DNA from: Desertivirga arenae
Lineage (GTDB): Bacteria; Bacteroidota; Bacteroidia; Sphingobacteriales; Sphingobacteriaceae
NCBI RefSeq assembly: GCF_017355785.1
Contig: NZ_JAFEWE010000002.1
Location: forward strand, 174,618-238,617
Length of the DNA: 64,000 bases
Direction: 5' to 3'
Numbering within the stretch: the stretch's first letter is position 1; each line of letters begins with the position of its first letter. A program made the translations under genes and the position numbers. Below are positions 16,523 through 25,669 of the stretch, in pieces. Under the pieces are notes generated by a model, which ran no database searches, had not been told where the DNA came from, and saw only the letters and a list, made by a program, of their open reading frames with translations.

Positions 16523-19500
16523 CTACTGGTTGGCAAACTTGATCATATTAAGCAATAGCTGTTGTGCCACAATGTTCGCCTTGTTCTTAGACGAATTATT
16601 AAATGTTGTCATGGCGGCATTCTCGCCATCGCCCTCTGCCCTTTTGCCTACATTCACATCTTTAATGGTAGACATTATATCGAGCGATGAAAGAATTATT
16701 TTCCCTCTGCCATGTGGCAGGATGCTTAATGCGGAATATACCTCAGCCTTATGATCGGCAACACAGGCAACCACAGTCACCCCATTCTCGATCTTTAATC
16801 CTAAACGCGCTTTATTATAGGTAGCAAGACTTTGATACTCCCAATTGAACACACAATTTTGAGGCAGACCTTTAAACAGTTCATGTTCTTTAACAAAATA
16901 GTTTCCTCCGTACCAGGTACTTCTCAATTCCCTGCTTCCGCGGTAATCTACAATTTCCTTTCTGTTAAGGAAGGCAGCCCACTTCTCAATATTTGCGATT
17001 ACAATCAGGGTATTCCCTTCATTCACCCACTCTAATATCTCGGTTACCAGCGGATTTCCGGTTTGCTGTGGCTCAAAAGCGCCAACTACCAAATACTTAC
17101 CTGATGGTCTCCCTGATTTAAACTCTTTAAATGATCTAACGTTTACAGAATTCAGGAAACTGGCCACTACTCCGCTCGTATCAGCCACCATGCCGGTCGC
17201 AGGAATTCCTTCGCGATTAAGAGCCACGGCAAACAACTTGTCATCCCCTTCTGCCAATACCTGATCTTTATTCTTTAGCACTGCTTTTACAGTGGTGTAT
17301 CCTGCACTTTGTGGGACAACCATAAATCCTGGTGACAATAGCTCTCCATAGGTAACTCCTCCGGTGATCTTTACAGGAATAGTTCTTCGGTTGAACACCT
17401 TACCATCCGGAGCAACTAAAGAAATTTCAAGATCATAATTACCACTTATACCCGCTTCATTCACTATATGAAAATCGACCACGGAAGTATCCTTAACTTC
17501 CAATACTTTTCGATTCATTTTAACGGCAACATACAAGGGCTTCATATATCTGGAGATAAGCTCCGGATCGCCTTTTGCATTCCTGTAGTTATCCACAATC
17601 CCTGAATGATTTTCCAGTTTCATACTTTCCCAACCATTTATGGCATAACCGTCCGTCTGATTTGAAATCCTTACATTCTCAATTACTCTGCCCTGGTAGT
17701 AATAAGCTACATTCCCCATGCTTCTGGTGAGTGAATCTACATTAGAAAAAGCCTTACGGAAACCCGGGTTAGTTTTCAAGAAATTGTCATATGCGTCATA
17801 CCACTTTAAGTAATCGCTGGTTTCCCATCCAATCTTTGCTCCTGTCTTTAGAATTTCCTCTCTGATCAGTTGCAATCTTGGAGGAGTTCCGATAGCTCCT
17901 TCTTCTCCCCAATATTGGATCTCATCTTTATGATCAAAGTATCTCAGGAAGTCTTTAGGACCTTTATAGAGATTATCATGATAGGTTCCAGGCCCTCCTG
18001 CATGGTGCTGATCAAACCAACCATAATCTTTAAAGGTAAAGTCATAGGGCATCAAGTGCAATTTAAAACGGGGGTCAGGTCCTATCTTTATATCTCCATT
18101 AGATGAATTATAAGTAATGATCCTTGTCTCGTCCAGCTTGTGCGCTGCCAGCATCTGTAGACTATCCTGCTTCTGAGGTTGAGCCCCTCGCTCATTATGC
18201 ATATTGTAAATAACCAGTGAAGGATGATTCCTATCTCTCCTGATCATGCGGAACAACTTCTCATTCCTTGCTGCAAAGTAAAAGTCTGCCTGTTTCTTCC
18301 CCAGAGGATCTTTCGCATTAAACCGGTCTGCAGGATACTGGTTCCCTCCGGGTTCTTCGAAATAAAGAAGACCCAGTTCATCTGCGTAATCCAGGACGTT
18401 CTGCTGACCTATCGTCCTGTGAAAATTCAGCATATTCAATCCAATCCTCTTCGCTGTTTCTATTTGCTTTCTTGCGAGCTCATCTGATGGTGCAATACCG
18501 TTTACCGGCCAGAATCCCCAGCTGATGGAGGTAAGCGCGAAAAAGCGCTTCCCATTGAGATAGAATTGCTTATCTCCATTAATATCCCTTACTTGGAACC
18601 ACCTGAACCCAAACCGCTGTTGGTACTCGTCCTCACTTTTATCAGCACCGCTCACCTTAGCAACAATGGTATAAAGGTCAGGGTTATTTGGGCTCCACAA
18701 CTTCGCATCACTAACGGTGATCGTATAGGTGTTAGAAGACCGCCCTTTGGCAAGGTTTGGGTAAGAATAAGTTTTTTCGAATACCACCTTTTGATCTCCT
18801 TTCGCCTCTTTAACCTGTATTAGAAGACTGCCGGTTTTCGCTCGCGACTGGTTAATCGTCGTTACCTGTACATCTACTTCATTAGCTTTAGGCTTGTTTT
18901 TAACAAAGATATCCTCAACATAAAACTTGTCAGTGGCCACTAACTTTACCCTTCCTGTAATCCCACCAAATCCATGAGTAGGATTTGTCCTGTAACTACC
19001 CCACATAAAGTTTTGTGAGTCCCGCCAGTCGAAATTTCCGTTTGGATCAGTTATTCTTACAGCGATCTCATTTGATTTACCCAATATTACGGCATCTGTT
19101 ATGTCAACATCGAAAGGGGTTCCATTCACCAGATCATATCCCACCAGCTTTTTATTGACAAATACCTCAGCTCTGAATCTGATGCTTTCGAAATGCAGCA
19201 AAATTCGTTTATTCCTAAATGCAACAGGTACTTCTTCGGTTGTGGTAAACCATGAAACTCCAAGGTAATTTCCTGCTACACCATACGAGTTCCCGTTCTC
19301 TCCCCAGTAATATTGTTCTACGGTTGCAGGTACTTTAGTTATAACTCCTTGCTTCTTCTCCAAGGCAGACCAGCCGCCAGTAGGCAGATTTATTTTAAGG
19401 TTTTTGAGCTTTACCGGAGGAGCAAACAGCTCGTCATTTATCCAGGTAGCCTCCTTATCCAGCACCAGCTTCCAGTTGTTATTGGAAATGTCTTTAACCG

Positions 19501-19588
19501 TGCGACCTGGTTGAGCAAAAGATACGTGGAACAATAGCAATAAAGCAAGTTGCAAAAAGGGCCAGAGGCAATTTCTTAAAACTGACAT
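16523..19588 (-). CDS. Secreted glycoside hydrolase family 2 enzyme
   Basis: 1021 residues. Signal peptide at 1-25 (FLQLALLLLFHVSFAQ). GH2 order: N-terminal sugar-binding jelly roll (~60-220, WFTTTEEVPVAF, VFVNKKLVGYDLVNGTPFDV), Ig-like domain (~220-330), TIM barrel (~335-620) and a C-terminal extension. In the barrel, Glu466 in YNMHNERGA fits the acid/base position and Glu562/563 in QYWGEEGAIG the nucleophile region. The C-terminus (~780-1020) resembles a glutamine-amidotransferase-like or Ig module (VVGAFEPQQ, HGRGKIILSSLDIM). Beta-galactosidase, glucuronidase or mannosidase cannot be separated by eye. It probably works with the GH2 gene upstream. Confidence 0.88.
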   Translation of the reverse strand: MSVLRNCLWPFLQLALLLLFHVSFAQPGRTVKDISNNNWKLVLDKEATWINDELFAPPVKLKNLKINLPTGGWSALEKKQGVITKVPATVEQYYWGENGNSYGVAGNYLGVSWFTTTEEVPVAFRNKRILLHFESIRFRAEVFVNKKLVGYDLVNGTPFDVDITDAVILGKSNEIAVRITDPNGNFDWRDSQNFMWGSYRTNPTHGFGGITGRVKLVATDKFYVEDIFVKNKPKANEVDVQVTTINQSRAKTGSLLIQVKEAKGDQKVVFEKTYSYPNLAKGRSSNTYTITVSDAKLWSPNNPDLYTIVAKVSGADKSEDEYQQRFGFRWFQVRDINGDKQFYLNGKRFFALTSISWGFWPVNGIAPSDELARKQIETAKRIGLNMLNFHRTIGQQNVLDYADELGLLYFEEPGGNQYPADRFNAKDPLGKKQADFYFAARNEKLFRMIRRDRNHPSLVIYNMHNERGAQPQKQDSLQMLAAHKLDETRIITYNSSNGDIKIGPDPRFKLHLMPYDFTFKDYGWFDQHHAGGPGTYHDNLYKGPKDFLRYFDHKDEIQYWGEEGAIGTPPRLQLIREEILKTGAKIGWETSDYLKWYDAYDNFLKTNPGFRKAFSNVDSLTRSMGNVAYYYQGRVIENVRISNQTDGYAINGWESMKLENHSGIVDNYRNAKGDPELISRYMKPLYVAVKMNRKVLEVKDTSVVDFHIVNEAGISGNYDLEISLVAPDGKVFNRRTIPVKITGGVTYGELLSPGFMVVPQSAGYTTVKAVLKNKDQVLAEGDDKLFAVALNREGIPATGMVADTSGVVASFLNSVNVRSFKEFKSGRPSGKYLVVGAFEPQQTGNPLVTEILEWVNEGNTLIVIANIEKWAAFLNRKEIVDYRGSRELRSTWYGGNYFVKEHELFKGLPQNCVFNWEYQSLATYNKARLGLKIENGVTVVACVADHKAEVYSALSILPHGRGKIILSSLDIMSTIKDVNVGKRAEGDGENAAMTTFNNSSKNKANIVAQQLLLNMIKFANQ

Positions 19589-19648
19589 GTAATAATTGAT
19601 TAAGTAATAATTCTATTGGTTAAATCATCAGAAGCGAGAATGCCAACG

Positions 19649-19665
19649 TTGACATTTTATGTCAA
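19649..19665. promoter_or_regulatory. Small palindrome upstream of the first GH2 gene
   Basis: TTGACAT-TTT-ATGTCAA, 7-bp arms with a 3-nt centre, 61 nt before the GH2 ATG and downstream of the -7 candidate. It could be an operator or an RNA hairpin in the leader. Confidence 0.35.
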
Positions 19666-19746
19666 AAAAATAAAGCTTCTAAATGATCCTGGTTATAAAA
19701 ATATTTCTCCGCGTGTTAAAACGAGTACATTTTAGATCTACCCGGG

Positions 19747-19754
19747 CAAATATA
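19747..19754 (-). promoter_or_regulatory. -7 promoter box for the first GH2 gene
   Basis: TATATTTG on the minus strand, an exact TAnnTTTG match, 158 nt upstream of the GH2 ATG. No convincing -33 element is seen at the expected distance, so it may need an activator. Confidence 0.45.
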
Positions 19755-19915
19755 AAAGTATGACTTACTTCCACTGTAAATTCCTCGACAAAATTCTCGT
19801 TACATATTCCAATTTCAGAAAAGATCTTTTAGGTTTTCCTTTTTATCTACCTAAGATCCTTTTAGAATTTCGGTAATTGATTACGAAAAAGGAACCACGA
19901 TATGTTCGGAAGATC

Positions 19916-22816
19916 CTATAAGGGTTTTCCTTTAGGCTGGTTTGAATTCGGCTTCATCTCATCCGGACTATCTTTTGTATAAGTGCTGAATCTTTCTCTG
20001 GATGGATTTACAAAGACATCTTTTACCACCTCAAAGCTTACCTCATCCTTTGGAGCGAAGCTATCAGTATTCATATATTCCTGCAAACTATAGTATAATT
20101 GCTTAGCAGCGGGTTGATCTGTGTCTGCCCTTAGATCTGCACTACTAACCACTATCTTCCCTTTTCCTACTTTTGCCTCGTATACCAGTGCAAGCCGGCG
20201 GTTGATGAACCAGGTATCAATAGGTTGTACCAATGGCTTAAAACCCTGCGGAAAGTCTTCCAGGATCATCACCTGCGAACGATTAGCAATATCCCACCAC
20301 TGCAGGTCACTATGAAAGCTGGTAGGAAAATTAGCGAAGGCTCCACTTCTATCTTTGATCAGCATGCCAGTAACGTGAGGGGGACGCATTTTAAACCAGG
20401 AAGTATTCCAAAAAACAGGTAAAAAGTGCATCGCTACTTCCTTACCTTTGATCACCTTTCCTGATGCATTAAGAAATACTTTTCCACCTTTTTTTAAAAC
20501 AGCTTTCGCCTTATCGTCCAATTCTGTGGTGTAATATACCTCTGATTTAACAGTAGGGTTCTTTGTTGGATAAACCCAAAAGTCCCAGTCGTTTGCGAAA
20601 TCTGTCCCTTCAACACGAAGCTCAAGATTTAATTTAGAGGCCTGAGATATAGTATTCAATGGAAAACTAACTTTCCCTAAAGGAATACCATTACCGTTTT
20701 CGATAGTAGTGGGAGTGAAAATGCCAGTCTTCAAAACCTTTCCACTTGCGTCTTTGATTTTCCACGTGATCACTGGTGATCGGAGAGCGTTCTCGCCTGA
20801 ATGAAATATTTCCGCTGCAGCCTCAAATGTTTCATCATTAGTGAAAACGAATTTAGGGACGCGGGCAAGCGGAACAGTCTCATTACAAAAACGCGAAAAC
20901 TCTTTAGAGGAAATGTATCCTTTCTCGTCCCAAAAAGCATCCAGAACTCCAACGAGGGCAGTGCCCTGACCCGGAAAGTCCTGCAGCCCGAGTAATTGAA
21001 ATCCCCCATACCCAGGCGTTCTTAAAGTTTTTTCAATTTCGTTCTTATAACAAATGGCCTGCAGCTTTCCTGATGCTTTTAGAAAATCATTTGCCTGATC
21101 CTCCATTCCCCTGTCTTGCAGATCCTGCCGGAAAAGCTCAAAATTCTTTGCCCGGTAAACACCTGTGTACTTTTTAATCTCCTGAAAATTAGGATAGGCA
21201 CACCACTGCCCCATCTCATGGGCAATAAAAGGTACAGCGAACTTAGCTATCCCGGCCTTAAAATCAGATTCTGATTCAGGGCGCTTATCCCAGGTTAACC
21301 CACGCACTCCCCCTCTTACCTGGTATTCAGCATTTTCGATAACAGGCCAGCTTCCGCCGACAGACATCCCCGTATATACTCGCCTTGAATCCTTTTTCTT
21401 CCAGTACTCAACAAACTCATTCAGATACTTTACCTGATTCCCGGCAGGCTCATTACCAGCAGAAAGCATCGCGAATGAAGCAAAATTCCCGTATACCTTC
21501 GCCATACGATTCGTCTCTTCATATAAGAACTGGTCTACTGGCTGCCCTAGCCCAATCTTCGGACCATGATTCGGCCAGCTTGGGCCTTCCGGCTGCAAGT
21601 AAAACCCTAACTTATCTGCAGCAGTAAAAGCAGCTTCAGGAGGGCACCAGGAATGAAAGCGCATATGGTTTAATCCGTGAGCCTTTGCTATTTTAAAGAT
21701 CCGCTCCCATTCATCCACGGATGTTGGTGGATAGCCAGTGAGAGGAAACTCACAATTGTTTACCGTTCCCCGTAGAAATACCGGTCTGCCATTAATCATG
21801 AACTTATTTCCTAAGATCTTGAACTCACGCATTCCAAACTGAAGCTCTTTAGAACTTTGGTCATCTTTGGTTTTTATGGTAGCACTAAGTTTATATAAAG
21901 AAGGATGAAATTCGTCCCAGGTAAGAAGTCCCTCTCCAAAAGGTAGGTCTATCTCAAGGTTAGCAGCCCCTGAACTCGACAGGGAAAAACTTGCCCTAAC
22001 CGGCCTTGTTTCATCAATTTTTGAACTATTAAAACTTCTGGCAGATAGAATGACAGATCCTGAAACCTTCGAAGATCCAATATTCCTTATAGACATTCTA
22101 ACTTTGGCTTTTTTGTTGCCAAGGTCAGGGAAAACCTGTATGTCATCAAAAAAAACCTTAGAGCCTGCATAAAGAGCTAAATTACCAATAATACCATTCC
22201 AGTTCCCCTGAGTATGGTCAGTTATACTGTGTGAATCCGGTCCAACATTAATTTCTCTGATCCTGTTATCAATACGTATAGAGATCCGGTGCGTTCCGGG
22301 ACTAAGACTATTACTAAGATCGTATTCATGGGCAGCTACAAGAGAGTTTTGCTGCCCCAGCTCCTGATCATCAACCCACACCCGGGTTTGAATATGGCAA
22401 CGTTCAAGCTGAAGAATAATTCGCTTTCCCTTCCAGTTGGCAGGAATTTGGACATCCTTCTGATACCAGGCAGCACCAACATAGTGTTTTGCAGGAGTAA
22501 GCCAAAACGGGATATGTATATTTCCAGGTTGACGGTATTTTTCCAACCTTGGATTATAATAAAAGGAACTATCATAAATACTTCCTGTCCATTTTGTTTG
22601 TAAAGTTATATCGTCACCCTTCAGGTTCTCAGCCATGGAACCAGGCAGGCTTATAGTACCGGTTAGAGACCTTAAGAACCATTTTTCAGCAATCCCCTGA
22701 TCGTTAGGGTCAGTTTGAAAATACCATTTTCCTTTTAAAGCAATCGTATCAGTATCAAAGCCCCAAAGAAGAATCACAAATGGAAGCAGTAGCAATAACA
22801 GGGATCGTAAGCGCAT
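19916..22816 (-). CDS. Secreted glycoside hydrolase family 2 enzyme (second)
   Basis: 966 residues. Signal or anchor peptide at 1-20 (LRSLLLLLLPFVILLWGF). A sugar-binding domain (~25-215: GAAWYQKDVQIPANWKGKRI; RVWVDDQELGQQNSL), an Ig-like domain and a TIM barrel follow. Glu456 in LSAGNEPAG is the likely acid/base and Glu534 in FIAHEMGQW the likely nucleophile. The substrate-side loop NHMRFHSWCPPEAAF differs from the paralogue at 16523-19588, so the two should have different specificities. Glycan target unknown. A TATACTTG sequence 19 nt before the ATG may be its -7 box. Confidence 0.88.
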   Translation of the reverse strand: MRLRSLLLLLLPFVILLWGFDTDTIALKGKWYFQTDPNDQGIAEKWFLRSLTGTISLPGSMAENLKGDDITLQTKWTGSIYDSSFYYNPRLEKYRQPGNIHIPFWLTPAKHYVGAAWYQKDVQIPANWKGKRIILQLERCHIQTRVWVDDQELGQQNSLVAAHEYDLSNSLSPGTHRISIRIDNRIREINVGPDSHSITDHTQGNWNGIIGNLALYAGSKVFFDDIQVFPDLGNKKAKVRMSIRNIGSSKVSGSVILSARSFNSSKIDETRPVRASFSLSSSGAANLEIDLPFGEGLLTWDEFHPSLYKLSATIKTKDDQSSKELQFGMREFKILGNKFMINGRPVFLRGTVNNCEFPLTGYPPTSVDEWERIFKIAKAHGLNHMRFHSWCPPEAAFTAADKLGFYLQPEGPSWPNHGPKIGLGQPVDQFLYEETNRMAKVYGNFASFAMLSAGNEPAGNQVKYLNEFVEYWKKKDSRRVYTGMSVGGSWPVIENAEYQVRGGVRGLTWDKRPESESDFKAGIAKFAVPFIAHEMGQWCAYPNFQEIKKYTGVYRAKNFELFRQDLQDRGMEDQANDFLKASGKLQAICYKNEIEKTLRTPGYGGFQLLGLQDFPGQGTALVGVLDAFWDEKGYISSKEFSRFCNETVPLARVPKFVFTNDETFEAAAEIFHSGENALRSPVITWKIKDASGKVLKTGIFTPTTIENGNGIPLGKVSFPLNTISQASKLNLELRVEGTDFANDWDFWVYPTKNPTVKSEVYYTTELDDKAKAVLKKGGKVFLNASGKVIKGKEVAMHFLPVFWNTSWFKMRPPHVTGMLIKDRSGAFANFPTSFHSDLQWWDIANRSQVMILEDFPQGFKPLVQPIDTWFINRRLALVYEAKVGKGKIVVSSADLRADTDQPAAKQLYYSLQEYMNTDSFAPKDEVSFEVVKDVFVNPSRERFSTYTKDSPDEMKPNSNQPKGKPL

Positions 22817-22923
22817 GATCTTAAGTTGAGTTTACAAGTATAATTGAAAAACAGTTGGCCGTTTGTAAAAATCTCCAGGACAAGCGCGATATTTAACAGG
22901 AAATAAGTGGATAAAATATTAGA

Positions 22924-22963
22924 AGATAAATTTGTCCTTATTTAAATAAAAGATAAATTTGTC
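22924..22963 (+). promoter_or_regulatory. nos promoter with two overlapping operator copies
   Basis: Two copies of GATAAATTTGTC (22924-22935 and 22952-22963). The TTTG of the first (22931-22934) is exactly 19 nt from the TAAATTTG of the second (22954-22961), which gives a perfect TTTG-N19-TAnnTTTG promoter. The second copy extends to AAAGATAAATTTGTCTTT, a near-perfect 18-bp dyad. A protein bound to these repeats would cover both promoter elements. The same dyad occurs in the ric promoter (36428-36439), which points to the Rrf2 regulator at 30818-31246. Confidence 0.7.
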
Positions 22964-23019
22964 TTTCTAAAAATGAGTAACAAATCTGTCAACCGAATTA
23001 TTATAGCAGCAAAATAAAA

Positions 23020-23031
23020 GACAATTTTATC
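23020..23031. promoter_or_regulatory. Third operator-like site in the nos leader
   Basis: GACAATTTTATC within AAAGACAATTTTATCCTT, the same dyad as at 22924-22963 with weaker symmetry. It lies 22 nt before the cytochrome ATG and about 50 nt downstream of the predicted transcription start. Confidence 0.5.
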
Positions 23032-23053
23032 CTTAACAAAATCAACGTAAATA

Positions 23054-23554
23054 ATGAAACGAAAATTAATCTCCAGCTTCTTTATCTCATTTCTTATCGC
23101 CGCTATGTCTGCCTGCGGTAGCAGTGACACATCCTCCTCTGCCGAAAGTGAGAGTTCTTCAACTGCAGCAACACCTGCAACTACAGAAAGCACTGCGGTT
23201 AGCAATCCTGAGGACAAAAGTGACAGCAAAGGTGTAGGAAGGTTCAGCTCAGTGGAAATCGGCGCCTTAGATGCTGCAATGGCAACTAAAGGAGAAGCTG
23301 TATTTACAGCTAAGTGTGCTGCCTGTCACAAAACAACTGGTGAAAAACTAGTCGGACCAGGCTTAAAGGGTGTTACACAACGTCGTACTCCTGAATGGAT
23401 TATGAATATGATCACTAATCCTGAGGAAATGACTAAAAATGATCCGGTAGCAAAGGCTTTGTTTGAAAAGCATTTGGTGCAGATGACCTTCCAAAATGTA
23501 AACGATGAGGAAACCCGTCAAATTCTCGAATTCTTCCGGAAAAACGACCAGTAA
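23054..23554 (+). CDS. Lipoprotein c-type cytochrome of the nos cluster
   Basis: 166 residues. Signal peptide with a lipobox at AMSAC, then a Ser/Thr-rich linker (~22-65) that would tether the domain to the membrane. One class I cytochrome c domain with the haem-binding motif CAACH at 88-92, and Met144 or Met33 side candidates in HLVQMTFQNV as the distal ligand. It is the first gene after the nos promoter and ends 24 nt before nosZ. It most likely donates electrons to NosZ; that role is inferred from position, as in other clade II clusters. Confidence 0.88.
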   Translation: MKRKLISSFFISFLIAAMSACGSSDTSSSAESESSSTAATPATTESTAVSNPEDKSDSKGVGRFSSVEIGALDAAMATKGEAVFTAKCAACHKTTGEKLVGPGLKGVTQRRTPEWIMNMITNPEEMTKNDPVAKALFEKHLVQMTFQNVNDEETRQILEFFRKNDQ

Positions 23555-23578
23555 AGGAAATATTTAAACGATAATAAA

Positions 23579-25552
23579 ATGAAACTCAATTATCAACCCG
23601 CCTTGTTGTTTACGGCGCTAACCGCCCTTACTTTTACTGCCTGTAAACCTGGTAAGGTTAGCCAGGCAACTGATGAAGACGCAGCGAAAAAAGTATACGT
23701 AGCGCCAGGAAAATATGATGAACTTTATATGTTCGCGTCAGGCGGCTTTAGCGGACAGGTGGCGTCTTATGGTATTCCATCAGGAAGAATGCTGAAAGTT
23801 ATTCCTGTGTTCTCGCAAAATGCTGAAAATGGCTACGGATACTCTGAAGAGACCAAGCCGATGTTAAATACCTCTCATGGGTTCGTTCCCTGGGACGATA
23901 CTCACCACCCGGAACTGTCAAAAACAAATGGTGAAGATGACGGAAGATGGTTATTCATTAATGCGAATAACACTCCACGCATTGCGAGATTAAACCTCGC
24001 TACCTTCAAAACAGATGAAATCCTCGAACTTCCTAATGTGGGAGGAAATCACGCTTCTCCTTTCTGTACAGAGAACACAGAATACGTGGTAGGAAACACC
24101 CGTTTCAGTATCCCTTTGGATGCGGCAAAAAACGTTTCAATAGCTGACTATAAGAAGCAATTTAAAGGAGCTGCTACTTTCATTAAGGTAGATAAGAACA
24201 GCGGGAAGATGAATATTGCCTTCCAACTGGTTATTCCTGGTTTCAATTACGACCTGGCTCACGCTGGTAAAGGCCCCTCACACGACTGGATATTCTTCAC
24301 CTGTTATAATACGGAGCAGGCGAATACTTTACTGGAAGTAAATGCAAGTCAACGTGATAAAGACTTCATCATGGCGGTGAACTGGAAAAAAGCCGAAGAG
24401 CTTATTGGACAGGGCAAAGGATCTAAAGTTCCTGCTAAGTATGCTCATAATGTCTGGGATGAAAAAACGCATTCAGCAAGCTCAACTATGATGAATGAGG
24501 TTACGATGCTGGATGTGCAAAAGTATCCTGGCTTGATCTATTATATTCCATGTCCTAAATCTCCCCATGGTGTTGATGTTGAACCTAATGGTGAACTATT
24601 TGTAGCCAGTGGAAAACTTGCGGCTGTAATTCCGGTATTTTCTTTCAAAAAAATGCTTAAAGCGATTGAGGGCAAACAGTATGATGGAGACTTCGACGGA
24701 ATTCCTGTATTGAAATACAACGCGGTATTAGAAGGTGAAGTAGAAAAACCCGGTTTAGGTCCCTTACACACCGAGTTCGATGGGCAGGGCTATGCCTATA
24801 CTTCTATGTTCGTTTCCTCTGAAATCGTAAAATGGAAAATTGCCACACGGGAGATCATTGACCGTATTCCTACGTATTATTCTATTGGGCACCTATCCGT
24901 TCCCGGAGGCGACTCACGCAAACCATATGGTAAATATGTGATCGCTTTAAATAAAATAACTAAAGACCGTTATCTTCCAACTGGTCCGGAACTTACACAA
25001 TCAGCGCAGTTAATTGACATCACAGGAAACAAGATGAAGTTGTTGCTTGATTTTCCAACCATTGGTGAGCCTCACTATGCTCAAACCATTCCGGCAGAGA
25101 AGATCCAGAAGAACTCTGTGAAATTCTTCAAGCTGGAGGAGAATAATCATACTTATGCTACTAAAGCAGAGAAGGATGCAAGAGTGATCAGAAAGGGAAA
25201 CCGGGTAGATATTTATATGACGGCTATTCGTTCTCACCTTGCACCAGACAATATTGAAGGTATCAAAATGGGAGATGAAGTGTATTTCCATGTAACCAAC
25301 CTGGAGCAAGACTGGGACGTGCCCCATGGATTTGCGGTAAAGGGCTCTAACAACGCCGAACTGCTAATTATGCCGGGCGAAACAGCAACGCTGAAGTGGA
25401 ACCCCGATCGTTCCGGAATCTTCCCATTCTATTGTACCGATTTCTGCTCAGCATTGCACCAGGAAATGTCAGGATATGTAAGGGTATCAGATCAGGGATC
25501 TACAATTCCTATCTCTTATAAGATCGGAGACAATCCTCTGGCAAAAAAATAA
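23579..25552 (+). CDS. nosZ: Nitrous oxide reductase, clade II
   Basis: 657 residues. Reduces N2O to N2 in the periplasm using the CuZ and CuA centres. The N-terminus is a Sec-type lipoprotein-like signal (LFTALTALTFTACKPG) and lacks a twin-arginine motif, which is characteristic of clade II. CuZ histidine segments of the beta-propeller include DDTHHPEL, GGNHASPF, DLAHAGKGPSHDW, SPHGVDVEPNGE, GPLHTEF and EPHYAQ. The C-terminal cupredoxin domain has the complete CuA ligand set CTDFCSALHQEM (Cys619, Cys623, His627, Met630) plus an upstream His in DVPHGF. All expected ligands are present, so it should be functional. Confidence 0.97.
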   Translation: MKLNYQPALLFTALTALTFTACKPGKVSQATDEDAAKKVYVAPGKYDELYMFASGGFSGQVASYGIPSGRMLKVIPVFSQNAENGYGYSEETKPMLNTSHGFVPWDDTHHPELSKTNGEDDGRWLFINANNTPRIARLNLATFKTDEILELPNVGGNHASPFCTENTEYVVGNTRFSIPLDAAKNVSIADYKKQFKGAATFIKVDKNSGKMNIAFQLVIPGFNYDLAHAGKGPSHDWIFFTCYNTEQANTLLEVNASQRDKDFIMAVNWKKAEELIGQGKGSKVPAKYAHNVWDEKTHSASSTMMNEVTMLDVQKYPGLIYYIPCPKSPHGVDVEPNGELFVASGKLAAVIPVFSFKKMLKAIEGKQYDGDFDGIPVLKYNAVLEGEVEKPGLGPLHTEFDGQGYAYTSMFVSSEIVKWKIATREIIDRIPTYYSIGHLSVPGGDSRKPYGKYVIALNKITKDRYLPTGPELTQSAQLIDITGNKMKLLLDFPTIGEPHYAQTIPAEKIQKNSVKFFKLEENNHTYATKAEKDARVIRKGNRVDIYMTAIRSHLAPDNIEGIKMGDEVYFHVTNLEQDWDVPHGFAVKGSNNAELLIMPGETATLKWNPDRSGIFPFYCTDFCSALHQEMSGYVRVSDQGSTIPISYKIGDNPLAKK

Positions 25553-25574
25553 GATAAGGCTAAACTGAAAATAA

Positions 25575-25655
25575 TCCCGCGAAGACGGTAAGGAGTAAAA
25601 ATAGTACTATGGGCTAACCTGAACCTCCTTCTTTACTACAACCGTTTTTGCGGGA
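25575..25655 (+). other. Long imperfect RNA hairpin between nosZ and nosB
   Basis: Three paired blocks nest: TCCCGC (25575-25580) with GCGGGA (25650-25655), ACGGT (25585-25589) with ACCGT (25641-25645), and AAGGAG (25590-25595) with CTCCTT (25625-25630). No T-run follows. It could protect the nosZ mRNA 3' end or tune read-through to nosB. Confidence 0.5.
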
Positions 25656-25669
25656 ATTAATTCGAAATC

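Larger units (their letters stand above)
19589..19915. other. Intergenic region between the two GH2 genes
   Basis: 327 nt. It contains the -7 box at 19747-19754 and the palindrome at 19649-19665. The presence of a separate promoter suggests the two GH2 genes are not simply one transcript. No small gene seen. Confidence 0.6.
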
